Origin: Porticoccaceae bacterium
Lineage (GTDB): Bacteria; Pseudomonadota; Gammaproteobacteria; Pseudomonadales; Porticoccaceae
Direction of reading: 5' to 3'
DNA: 64,000 nucleotides
Assembly (NCBI GenBank): GCA_018654575.1
Contig: JABILI010000035.1
Span: 1-64,000, forward strand
Below, in pieces: positions 53,820 through 62,493 of this stretch (position 1 is its first letter; each line of letters begins with the position of its first letter). A program made the translations under genes and the position numbers. Below the pieces are notes generated by a model that did not search any database, was not told where the DNA came from, and saw only the letters and a program-made list of their open reading frames with translations.

Positions 53820-56800
53820 ATGGCAATTAAAGCAATAAACACAATGACATCAATTGGGCGATGGTTTCTTTGGGCCACTGCTTTGCTGATTATCGGTACC
53901 CTCGTTCTGGTATTGGTGGGCAGGCAAACGATTAGCGCAGTTGATGGATTGAGGCCCTCTATTGTCAATTTTCTTAATCAGAGCACGGGTCTGCAGGTTA
54001 ACCTCGGCAAATTGCGGGGCGAATGGCCGAGATTGTTGCCAGTTATTGAGATTGAAAACCTCGATATTATGGGTGCTAATCAGATGTCCGCTATCGTGGT
54101 ACGTCAAGTAAAAGCTGAACTCGATCTGTTTCAGACGATTAGGCATGGAAATACGATTTGGCATGAACTAGTGGCTGACAATTTAACGATTAAGCTAGCT
54201 GAAGACGAAGCAGGTCGTTGGAGTTTGAAGGACATTCCTGGCGGCGATAATACTAACTTGAGAGTGCTTCTAGAGCCGCTTATTTATAGTCGCTTGATAC
54301 ATTTAGAAAGCGTTCAGTTAGAGTTTGATTTTTTTTCTGGTAAATCAATTAAAGTCCATGGCAGTTCAGTCAAACTTGAAAATGATAGAGACTTTCATCG
54401 CAGCGAGATGACGGTCTATCAATCTGATCAAGATACGCCTTCTTATTTAGTCCTTGAAGGGGAGGGAGATCCCTTAGATCTTAAGTCCTTTAATGCAGAG
54501 GGCTATCTGCAGTTACGAAATCTCTCAGTTCCTCAGCCCTTAATAGACTTAGGCAAAAGGCTAATGCCAGAATTACTGGCCGATGCTTCACAATTTACCG
54601 CTGATGCCAGTGGTGATTTGTGGTTTGATATTCATCAAGGTGGAGGGGTGGATTTTGAGGGTTCCGTTTCTGTGACTGAGGTGCCCCTCGATTGGGTGGC
54701 GGATGTGCCCGCTATCAGAGATATAACCACTGAGATAACAGGCTGGTATATCCCTGAGTTAGATTGGGGAATACGTTTTCAGGGGCTTGGGTTTGCTTGG
54801 TCTGACACTGAAATCCAACCCTTAGATCTTGTGTTCACTCAACGTCTCGGTTCGCAATGGCAAGATTTTGACGTATCAGTCAGCCATTTAAACTTGACAC
54901 TTTTATCTGACTTACTCAAAGAGGCAGAAGTTTTAAATGATCAGTTACTAAAGACGATAGATGACTTAAGCCCTCGTGGACAGCTAAATGTACTTACGTT
55001 TGGGCAAAAACAGGCAGGTTATTATGCGTCAGCTAATTTAACTAATATTGATGTCTCGCCTTATAAAGGTGTTCCTGGCATTAAAGGGTTAAGTGGTTAT
55101 CTCGAAATTAAAAATAATGAAGGCCTATTCCATCTGAGTGACCTTGATGGGTTTCAAGTATTCTTTCCTACCGTTTACAAAGATTATATTAAGGTTCTCG
55201 AAGCCCAGGGTACTGTGTATTTAGGCGTTAATCCCCAGAATCAGGACCTTAGAGTATATAGCTCTGTCATTAAGGCCGAAGTTGAAGCAGGCGTTACTAA
55301 TATTATTTTTTCGGTCGAGCAAAATAGAGCAGTGAAGGGATCTAAGCCAGAGGTCAACCTTATTATTGGGGGGCGAAATCTCGACGCAACCTATAAGGAC
55401 CAATTTCTGCCTTATAAAATGTCGGAAAATCTTTCAAATTGGCTGAGAGCCTCTATTTTAAAGGCCGATATCAAGAAATTTGGCATGGTTCACCGGTCAG
55501 CAACATTGTTTAACAAGCCCGTTCGAACAAACCAGTTATTGATAGAGATGGAAAATGGGGATATTAACTTTCACCCACAGTGGCTAGGGCTAAGTGATGT
55601 TAATGCAGCTTTTTTAATTGATGATACCCATGTTGAAGGTGCTGTCAGCTCAGCAACGATGGCTGGCGCTAAGATTGAAGAGGTCAAAGTGACATATGGT
55701 ATTCATCCTAAGGGACATTCAAGAGCAAACATACTCTTCCTAGATGGCAGTCTAAAATCTGATGTGTCACAAGCAATCAATATTATTGCCAAGTCTCCGC
55801 TTCACAAAAATATTGGGCCTTTAGCTGATTGGGAATATAGCGGCCAAGCAAAGACTCACTTGGCTCTTGAGATTGCTTTGGCGAAAGCCGGCGGTAATGC
55901 GTCTAAAGGAGATTACCGAGTCGACAGCCGACTAACAGATGCTAGTTTATCGATTACCGATACGTCAATTAAACTGACTGATATGGTTGGCGACATCCAC
56001 TATTCTGTCGAAAAAGGTCTCTACTCAGATGCTATTAGTGGTCAGCTATGGGAGCAGCCGTTTGATGCACAGATTTTCAAGCGTGGCGATGATCAACAAA
56101 TAGCTCTTAGTACAGCGGTGGAGCCAATTAGTCTTAGTCAGGTGGTGGACTTTCCTTGGACAGAGGTCGTCAAGGGTATTATACCTCTTGAAGGATTATT
56201 AACGATCAACGCGAGGGGTTCTGTCGCAAAAGCGAAAGTCGCCGAAGTAAATGAAAGTGAGGTTACCTTGTACTTGACCAGTCAGCTAAGAGGAAATGAG
56301 ATCCTGTTACCTGCGCCCTTAGGTAAGACGACTGAGACAAGTGAGGATCTCGCATTGAAGCTTCATTTTGACTCTGGTTTGACAAGGCTGGAGGGCACTC
56401 TGGGACAAAAATTAGTAACAGACCTCCGTTTTAGCGACCAAGGGTTATCAAGAGGTTTGGTAAGTTTTGACCGCACGGTGTCTCTTCCTTCTGCAAATGA
56501 AGTCTTAATCGCGGCTCACTTACCTACCACCGAGATTGATTGGTGGCCACCGGTTATCAGACTATTTGATGGGCGATCAAGTCCAGATAATGCTAGCTGG
56601 AGCCCCCTTTTTGATTTCACATTCGATAACCTCGAATTAGCATCGATCGAATTGAAAGACCTGGCAGCGGTGATCAAATTGTCTGATAGCGCGACTAATA
56701 TCGAGTTTTCCAGTCACCTTGCCGATGGGTTTTTGTCGCTGCCTGCTGACGAAAAGTTGGTTCCCAAGATGAATTTGGTTCGTTTAGAATTAGCCGATGA

Positions 56801-57734
56801 TCTACTTGATGAGAAAATAGGGAAGCAGGACCTTGATCCAAGACATTTTTTAGCAGTTGATCTTTCGGTCGAAAACTTATTTATTGGAGATAAACTCTGG
56901 GGCTCTCTGGCTTTTCAGTTGCGCCCTGATGACTTAGGGGCTGCGTTTCAGCACATTAAAGGTAATTTTTTCGGACTACAACCAAGTATGTTCGATGATC
57001 AGAAATCAACGGAGTTTTTCTGGGGATTCGATGGAGCCACATACAGTAGTAGGCTGACTGGACCCGTTGGTGTTAACAATATCTATGATGTTTTCAGTGG
57101 ATTTGATGTTGCTCCTATTGCTGATAGTGAGTCAGGCAATTTCGTATTTGACCTAGCCTGGCAAGATCAGCCATGGAATATTAATAAACAAAACATTACT
57201 GGAAATTTTCAAATCGAGCTCAATAATGGCGATTTTTATAGGTCTCCAGGGGGCGCTGGAGCAGCTTTAAAGTTGGTTAGTTTGTTTAACTTTGCAAATT
57301 GGCTGAAGAGGCTTCAATTGGACTTTTCCGACGTGATTGGTCAAAACTTAGCCTATAACAATTTACAGGGTACTATCTATTTTGATCAAGGCAATGCTAT
57401 TTTTCTTGATCCCTTAAAAATGGAAATGCCTTCTGGTCGTATGAGCATGGCAGGAACATTTAATTTAATTGATGAGACTACAGAAGCTCAGCTTGTTGCG
57501 ACTCTTCCTGTGGCAACCAATTTACCTTGGGTGGTTGCTTTACTTGGAGGTATTCCTGCCGCCGCTGGTGTCTATATAACCAGCAAAATTGTTCAGAAAC
57601 AGGTAGATCGCTTATCGAGTATTAGTTACGAATTAACGGGCCCTTGGGATGACATCGATATTACTGTCGATGAGATATTCGCGAGTGAATTAGAGAACCA
57701 GCCGTCGCCTGAAACACAATCCAATGACCAATAA
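53820..57734 (+). CDS. yhdP: AsmA-like envelope protein YhdP
   Basis: The 1304-residue protein has an N-terminal signal-anchor (WFLWATALLIIGTLVLVLVG) and a long periplasmic beta-rich body, ending with the AsmA-like C-terminal region (GGAGAALKLVSLFNFANWLKR...VVALLGGIPAAAGVYITSKI). YhdP belongs to the AsmA/TamB/YdbH group, thought to bridge inner and outer membranes for phospholipid transport. Length matches E. coli YhdP (about 1266). It overlaps the nitrilase-family gene by 11 bases. Confidence 0.93.
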   Translation: MAIKAINTMTSIGRWFLWATALLIIGTLVLVLVGRQTISAVDGLRPSIVNFLNQSTGLQVNLGKLRGEWPRLLPVIEIENLDIMGANQMSAIVVRQVKAELDLFQTIRHGNTIWHELVADNLTIKLAEDEAGRWSLKDIPGGDNTNLRVLLEPLIYSRLIHLESVQLEFDFFSGKSIKVHGSSVKLENDRDFHRSEMTVYQSDQDTPSYLVLEGEGDPLDLKSFNAEGYLQLRNLSVPQPLIDLGKRLMPELLADASQFTADASGDLWFDIHQGGGVDFEGSVSVTEVPLDWVADVPAIRDITTEITGWYIPELDWGIRFQGLGFAWSDTEIQPLDLVFTQRLGSQWQDFDVSVSHLNLTLLSDLLKEAEVLNDQLLKTIDDLSPRGQLNVLTFGQKQAGYYASANLTNIDVSPYKGVPGIKGLSGYLEIKNNEGLFHLSDLDGFQVFFPTVYKDYIKVLEAQGTVYLGVNPQNQDLRVYSSVIKAEVEAGVTNIIFSVEQNRAVKGSKPEVNLIIGGRNLDATYKDQFLPYKMSENLSNWLRASILKADIKKFGMVHRSATLFNKPVRTNQLLIEMENGDINFHPQWLGLSDVNAAFLIDDTHVEGAVSSATMAGAKIEEVKVTYGIHPKGHSRANILFLDGSLKSDVSQAINIIAKSPLHKNIGPLADWEYSGQAKTHLALEIALAKAGGNASKGDYRVDSRLTDASLSITDTSIKLTDMVGDIHYSVEKGLYSDAISGQLWEQPFDAQIFKRGDDQQIALSTAVEPISLSQVVDFPWTEVVKGIIPLEGLLTINARGSVAKAKVAEVNESEVTLYLTSQLRGNEILLPAPLGKTTETSEDLALKLHFDSGLTRLEGTLGQKLVTDLRFSDQGLSRGLVSFDRTVSLPSANEVLIAAHLPTTEIDWWPPVIRLFDGRSSPDNASWSPLFDFTFDNLELASIELKDLAAVIKLSDSATNIEFSSHLADGFLSLPADEKLVPKMNLVRLELADDLLDEKIGKQDLDPRHFLAVDLSVENLFIGDKLWGSLAFQLRPDDLGAAFQHIKGNFFGLQPSMFDDQKSTEFFWGFDGATYSSRLTGPVGVNNIYDVFSGFDVAPIADSESGNFVFDLAWQDQPWNINKQNITGNFQIELNNGDFYRSPGGAGAALKLVSLFNFANWLKRLQLDFSDVIGQNLAYNNLQGTIYFDQGNAIFLDPLKMEMPSGRMSMAGTFNLIDETTEAQLVATLPVATNLPWVVALLGGIPAAAGVYITSKIVQKQVDRLSSISYELTGPWDDIDITVDEIFASELENQPSPETQSNDQ

Positions 57735-58593
57735 GACAGAATCATGTAGTTCTGAAGATACGCTCATAGCGGCTGCCATTCAATTAAAGCCCGCGGGCTC
57801 GATTGCAAAGAATCTAGATAATGCCAAATCATTACTAAGGGAGGCAGTTGACCGAGGGGCTAACCTTGCTGTTCTGCCTGAGAACTTTGCTTATTATGGG
57901 CAAACTAATATTAGTGCGGCCATAAAAGATGAGAATGGTGAAACGGGTTTGGTGAGTGAATTCTTGCGAGCTCAGGCTCAAGAGCTAAATATCTGGCTTG
58001 TTGGGGGGACTATTCCTATTTTAGGTTGTATTGAACCGATTGATGTGAATAGGCCCTATGCGCGTTCTTTTTTACTTAATCCCGAGGGTAAGAGAGAAGC
58101 TTATTATGATAAAATTCATCTTTTTGATGCTGATATATCATTGTCTCAGGATCAGGATAGGCAGTATAGAGAATCCGACCGTTATTCTGCGGGAATTAGC
58201 ATCTGTGCAGTGCCTACCCCTGCTGCAAATATAGGTTTGACGGTTTGTTATGATCTGAGGTTCCCTGAGTTATATCGTAAACTGGCGGATCAGGGCGCCG
58301 AAATTATTACAGTTCCATCGGCTTTTACAGCCAATACCGGCGAAGCTCATTGGGAGGTTTTGTTGCGGGCCCGCGCTATTGAGAATCAACTGTTTGTTAT
58401 CGGAGCTAATTTAGTAGACCGTCACCACCCGAAGCGCGGGCTTTGGGGTGGAAGTGCCATTATTGATCCTTGGGGGTTGATCCTTGATTCAGTTATAGGC
58501 GACCAGCCAGGCATCGCCATTGCTCAAATCAACTTGGCGTTAATTCGCGACCAACGCCGCAATATGCCAGTGCAGCAGCATCGTAAGTTGTAG
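57724..58593 (+). CDS. Carbon-nitrogen hydrolase (Nit/omega-amidase-like)
   Basis: The 289-residue hydrolase has the triad Glu (NLAVLPENFAYYG), Lys (YYDKIHLFDADIS) and Cys (IGLTVCYDLRFPELYR). The sequence is close to the Nit1/Nit2 group, whose known activity includes deaminated-glutathione amidase. In gammaproteobacteria it often sits between yhdP and tldD; here the next gene is the convergent yjgA. Confidence 0.9.
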   Translation: MTNKTESCSSEDTLIAAAIQLKPAGSIAKNLDNAKSLLREAVDRGANLAVLPENFAYYGQTNISAAIKDENGETGLVSEFLRAQAQELNIWLVGGTIPILGCIEPIDVNRPYARSFLLNPEGKREAYYDKIHLFDADISLSQDQDRQYRESDRYSAGISICAVPTPAANIGLTVCYDLRFPELYRKLADQGAEIITVPSAFTANTGEAHWEVLLRARAIENQLFVIGANLVDRHHPKRGLWGGSAIIDPWGLILDSVIGDQPGIAIAQINLALIRDQRRNMPVQQHRKL

Positions 58594-58609
58594 CTTTTTA
58601 CCCCTTAAT

Positions 58610-59113
58610 CTATTCGGTCAAAGATCTGATATAAGAGAAAATTTTACGGCTGGCCACGGGTGATTTTTTAAGATCTAATTCTCGATTGGCCTGGCGTTGA
58701 AGATTGCGAAGTTTCTGTCGCTCCGCCTCTGGATAGCACCCTAAAAACTCATCGATACCGGCTTGCCCTTCATTGACTAGGCGGTCGCGCCAGTCTTCAA
58801 GCGATTTAAAATGCTGACGGTAAGTTTGGGACTGATGATCCATCTTCTCTAGCGTGAGCTGGATATCATCGATATCAGAAATTCGCATTAGCTTGCCAAT
58901 ATATTGCAAATGGCGACGTTTCGCCTCTCGACTTTTTAGTCTACGCGCTTCGTAAATTGCCTCTTTTAGAGTCTCCGGAAGCGTAAATTTTTGTAGCTTA
59001 CCTTCTGGCATTTCTACTAATTGCTTACCCATTTCCTGGAGAGCATGACTATCTCGTTTAAGCTGTGATTTACTTGGCCCGTCATAGCCGTTATCATCCA
59101 TAGCGTCTCCCAT
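58610..59113 (-). CDS. yjgA: Ribosome-associated protein YjgA/DarP (DUF615)
   Basis: This 167-residue basic, helical protein has the DUF615 pattern PSKSQLKRDSHALQEMGKQL, RHLQYIGKLMR and LRNLQRQANRELD. DarP takes part in late assembly of the 50S subunit. The ATG shares one base with the mgtE stop (TAATG); an internal ATG at residue 5 is possible. In most relatives it is flanked by tldD and pmbA, both absent here. Confidence 0.93.
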   Translation of the reverse strand: MGDAMDDNGYDGPSKSQLKRDSHALQEMGKQLVEMPEGKLQKFTLPETLKEAIYEARRLKSREAKRRHLQYIGKLMRISDIDDIQLTLEKMDHQSQTYRQHFKSLEDWRDRLVNEGQAGIDEFLGCYPEAERQKLRNLQRQANRELDLKKSPVASRKIFSYIRSLTE

Positions 59114-60453
59114 TAGATCAGAAATACTGCGGCTAAGCCTAGAAATGAAACAAAGCCAACCACATCGGTAATGGTTGTTAAAATAACAGATCCCGCCAGT
59201 GCAGGATCTATTTTTAGAGATCGCAGTAATACAGGCAAGATTGTCCCTGCAAGCGCAGCTGCCATTAGATTAATGGCCATGGCTAGTCCAATAATTATGC
59301 CCATATCCCAATCGTGAAACCAGAGCGAAACTACACACCCGACTACGACTGCGTAAAGTAAACCATTTAAAACGCCGACAGCAAATTCTTTGCTCATTAA
59401 CCAGTTGAGGTTGCTCTGTTCTACTTGGCCTAAGGCCATCCCTCGGATGACCACGGTGAGAGTTTGACTCCCTGCGACACCACCCATACTAGCGACGATA
59501 GGCATTAGTATTGCTAGTGTGACCAGCTTGTCTAGAGTTGCCTCAAATTGACTGATGGCTAATGAGGCGAGAAAGGCTGTGATTAAATTAACTCCTAACC
59601 AAATAGCGCGCCGTGGGGCTGTTCGGGCGACGGAAGAGAATGTGTCTTCAGTGTCACTAAGTCCCGCCATAGCTAAAAGAGAATGATCCGCGTCTTCAAC
59701 GATTACATCCACAACATCATCAATGGTGATTCGTCCTAATAATCTACAGTGTTCATCAATAACGGGAGCAGAAACAAGATCATATCGCTGGAATCGATGG
59801 GCAACTTCTGAATCAGTTAGATTGACATCGATAGCTTGAACTTCACTGTTCATAACCTCTCGAACGGTCGTAGCAGGAGACGAGGTTAGCAATTTGCCAA
59901 TGGATAGATTACCCATAAACGTGTCGCTGCGGCTCACGACAAAAAGGTTGTCTGTGGTATCAGGAACTTCTTCGAATCGCCTCAGGTAGCGAAGCACTAC
60001 GTCGACGCTAATATCTGGACGCACAGTGATCACTTCTGTGTCCATGAGCCCGCCAGCGGTGTCCTCGTCATAGGTCAGGATAGTCTCAACTCTTAGTCGA
60101 TCCTGTGCTGACATAGCTTTGAGCACCTCGGGAATAACTTGATCAGGCAGCTGTTGAAGAATATCAACGATATCGTCAACGTTTAATCCTTCGGTTATCG
60201 AGGCAACTTCAGCGCCATCCATTTTTTCTAGGAACTCTAATTGGATTTCATCAGACAGATCCTGCAGCACCTCACCAGAAATATCTGGATCAACGAGCTC
60301 CCATAAGATGTGGCGGTGTTTGGGTGGTGCGATTTCGAGTTGGTGGGCAATATCTGGCGGTGAGAGATTGTTAAGGGTATGCCTAACCTGATTCAAAGTA
60401 ATTGAATCAATGGCGTTATCAAGCTTAGCCAGTAAGTTGTTTTCGGTCTTCAT
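59113..60453 (-). CDS. mgtE: Magnesium transporter MgtE
   Basis: The 446-residue protein has the N-terminal superhelical domain (residues 20-130), two CBS domains (approximately 135-255, with DTEVITVRPDISVDVVLRYL) and five membrane helices. The pore signature VASMGGVAGSQTLTVVIRG is present. Magnesium binding at the cytoplasmic domain closes the channel. It is downstream of ptsO by 110 bases. Confidence 0.95.
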   Translation of the reverse strand: MKTENNLLAKLDNAIDSITLNQVRHTLNNLSPPDIAHQLEIAPPKHRHILWELVDPDISGEVLQDLSDEIQLEFLEKMDGAEVASITEGLNVDDIVDILQQLPDQVIPEVLKAMSAQDRLRVETILTYDEDTAGGLMDTEVITVRPDISVDVVLRYLRRFEEVPDTTDNLFVVSRSDTFMGNLSIGKLLTSSPATTVREVMNSEVQAIDVNLTDSEVAHRFQRYDLVSAPVIDEHCRLLGRITIDDVVDVIVEDADHSLLAMAGLSDTEDTFSSVARTAPRRAIWLGVNLITAFLASLAISQFEATLDKLVTLAILMPIVASMGGVAGSQTLTVVIRGMALGQVEQSNLNWLMSKEFAVGVLNGLLYAVVVGCVVSLWFHDWDMGIIIGLAMAINLMAAALAGTILPVLLRSLKIDPALAGSVILTTITDVVGFVSFLGLAAVFLI

Positions 60454-60563
60454 ACCTTGCTTTCCTAGTCGAGCCGCTGTGTGCTGGACGGATCTCTATT
60501 CTAGCTCTGTATGCTTGACTGCGATAGAGGAATAGTCAAAATAGGGTAAAATTTACGCTAAGA

Positions 60564-60833
60564 TTATTCGCCTTCGCCAAAATAATCGGCAAACAATACA
60601 CTGATTGCATCGCAGGCAAGCTGTTCTTCTGGCCCCTCAAACTCGAAGATAAGATTTGTATCTTTTGAGGCTGCCAGTAACATCAATGACATGATGCTTT
60701 TAGCATCTACAAGAGGTTCTTTTGTGCCAGTGCTGACGGAGCACTTGTAGCGCCCAGCAGTAGTGGCGAGTTTCGTCGCCGCACGGGCATGTAAGCCCAG
60801 TTTATTAATAACAGTAATTTTTTGGCGAATCAT
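60564..60833 (-). CDS. ptsO: Nitrogen-PTS phosphocarrier NPr
   Basis: This 89-residue HPr-like protein has the phosphorylated His15 in GLHARAA and the Ser46 site in DAKSIMSL. It passes phosphate from EI-Ntr to PtsN. The identification as NPr rather than sugar HPr rests on the rpoN-hpf-ptsN-rapZ-ptsO order. It is 19 bases after rapZ. Confidence 0.95.
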   Translation of the reverse strand: MIRQKITVINKLGLHARAATKLATTAGRYKCSVSTGTKEPLVDAKSIMSLMLLAASKDTNLIFEFEGPEEQLACDAISVLFADYFGEGE

Positions 60834-60852
60834 ACAGGCTTAATAATCGGTT

Positions 60853-61716
60853 TCATACGGACAGCTCTTTATGCACAACCTGTACTAAAGACTGTTCTTT
60901 TGCAAAATACTCTTGTAATCGATTGGCGATATAAACTGAACGATGCTGACCGCCCGTACAACCGATAGAAATCGTTAAATAGCTCCTATTATTAGCTTGA
61001 AATTTTGGTATCCAGCGGGTCAAAAACCCGATAATGTCTGACAGCATTGCAGCTACGTCAACCTGACTTTCTAAAAACTCAATAACACTCTCGTCATAGC
61101 CAGTTAGGCTACGCAATTCTTGTTTCCAGTAGGGATTGGGTAGGCAACGGACATCGAAAATAAAATCAGAGGCGTCCGGTAGACCCTTTTTGAAGCCAAA
61201 GGATTCAAACAGTATCGCCATGTGCTCTGGACTGTTGGGTACGATAGTATTTTTTACAAGATCTCTTAATTGGTGCAGTGATAGACCGGATGTATCAATG
61301 TTGCGATCTGAAATATTCAGTATTGGAGATAGGATTTTTGCCTCGAGATCGATTGCTTCAGGTAGGCTGACAGTTTCATTACTAAGAGGGTGTTTGCGTC
61401 TAGTCTCACTATAACGACGTATTAAATCACTGCGCCGTGCCTGCAGGAAAATAACGCTCACTTCAATACCACTAGCCTCTAGCCCCGCGAGAATATCCGG
61501 CAATTTATTAAGATCGCCAACTAGATTTCTAGCATCGATTCCTACGGCTAGTCTCAGATCTTCATTGATCCCTTCTGAATTCAACTGCTTAATAAGATCA
61601 GGCAGTAAGCTCGGTGGTAGGTTGTCAATACAGTCAAATCCGACATCCTCGAGAATATTGAGTGCTGAGGTTTTACCTGAGCCAGATCTTCCGCTAACAA
61701 CAACCAGTCGAGGCAT
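60853..61716 (-). CDS. rapZ: RNase adapter protein RapZ
   Basis: The 287-residue P-loop protein has Walker A SGRSGSGKTSALN at residues 8-20, VDIGIDAR-like VGIDARN and the C-terminal signature IGCTGGQHRSVYIANRL. In E. coli RapZ targets GlmZ sRNA to RNase E to set GlmS levels, and binds glucosamine-6-phosphate. No glmZ-like RNA is seen here. It overlaps ptsN by one base. Confidence 0.96.
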   Translation of the reverse strand: MPRLVVVSGRSGSGKTSALNILEDVGFDCIDNLPPSLLPDLIKQLNSEGINEDLRLAVGIDARNLVGDLNKLPDILAGLEASGIEVSVIFLQARRSDLIRRYSETRRKHPLSNETVSLPEAIDLEAKILSPILNISDRNIDTSGLSLHQLRDLVKNTIVPNSPEHMAILFESFGFKKGLPDASDFIFDVRCLPNPYWKQELRSLTGYDESVIEFLESQVDVAAMLSDIIGFLTRWIPKFQANNRSYLTISIGCTGGQHRSVYIANRLQEYFAKEQSLVQVVHKELSV

Positions 61717-62183
61717 TAGTTTGAGCGCTCCAATCTGACTGCTGTGTTGTAAAGATCTTCATTATTTTGGCATGCCCGCAATAATTGCCGAGAAGAATCT
61801 TGCTGCATCAACGCCGCTATTCTAGCCAAGGTAGCTAGATGCTCGTCATTTTTCTCTTCAGGGACGACTAGGGCAAAAATGAGATCAACAGGCTGATCGT
61901 CATAGGCGTCAAAATTTATGGGGTTTTCAAGAGTTATCAAACAGCCGTGAATGCGTTTAAAGCCCGCTGCGCGACAATGAGGGATCGCGACACCATCACC
62001 TATCGAAGTACTGCCTAGTTTTTCTCGAGCGACAAAGCTATGGAACAGGCCATCTGCTTGTTCTGCATCACCGCCTAAATGTTCGCTGACTAATGAAGAT
62101 AGATTCTGGAGCACGCGCTTTTTACTCGACCAGGCCAGATCACACTGGGTCATCGCAGGGATTAGTACATCGGTGATCTTCAT
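61716..62183 (-). CDS. ptsN: Nitrogen-regulatory EIIA protein PtsN
   Basis: This 155-residue EIIA-Ntr protein has the phosphorylated His69 in GDGVAIPHCRAAG. The unphosphorylated form regulates potassium transport and stress pathways in E. coli. It overlaps rapZ by one base and follows hpf by eight bases. Confidence 0.95.
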   Translation of the reverse strand: MKITDVLIPAMTQCDLAWSSKKRVLQNLSSLVSEHLGGDAEQADGLFHSFVAREKLGSTSIGDGVAIPHCRAAGFKRIHGCLITLENPINFDAYDDQPVDLIFALVVPEEKNDEHLATLARIAALMQQDSSRQLLRACQNNEDLYNTAVRLERSN

Positions 62184-62191
62184 TAGAAAAG

Positions 62192-62479
62192 CTAGTGACC
62201 TCGATTTTTTTCTTTATGCTTAATGAGTTGTCTGTCTAGTTTGTCAGCCAGAGCGTCTATCGCTGCATACATATCTAGATGTTCTGATATGGCAAATAAT
62301 TCAGCTCCGCTGGCGTGTACCGTTGCTTCGGCTTTATGCTGCAGTTTCTCTATAGTGAGAATAACGGCTGTGCTAGTAATCTGTTCGTAATGCCGCTCTA
62401 GTTTAGATAGTTTATTAGTAACGTAGTCTCTCATAGGGTCGGTGATGTCTAAATGATGACCACTTATTGTCATTTGCAT
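62192..62479 (-). CDS. hpf: Ribosome hibernation promoting factor (short form)
   Basis: The 95-residue protein has the family start MQMTISGHHLDITDPMRDYV, then KLSKLERHYEQI, ELFAISEHLDMYAAIDALADKLDRQL. It lacks the C-terminal dimerisation domain, so it is the short form that works with RMF. It lies 14 bases after rpoN. Confidence 0.96.
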   Translation of the reverse strand: MQMTISGHHLDITDPMRDYVTNKLSKLERHYEQITSTAVILTIEKLQHKAEATVHASGAELFAISEHLDMYAAIDALADKLDRQLIKHKEKNRGH

Positions 62480-62493
62480 TCATTACTCCTTGG

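Noticed and set aside
53820-57734. Large 1304-codon ORF as a possible adhesin or toxin
   Set aside because: The N-terminal signal anchor, the AsmA-like C-terminus and the position after maf identify it as YhdP.
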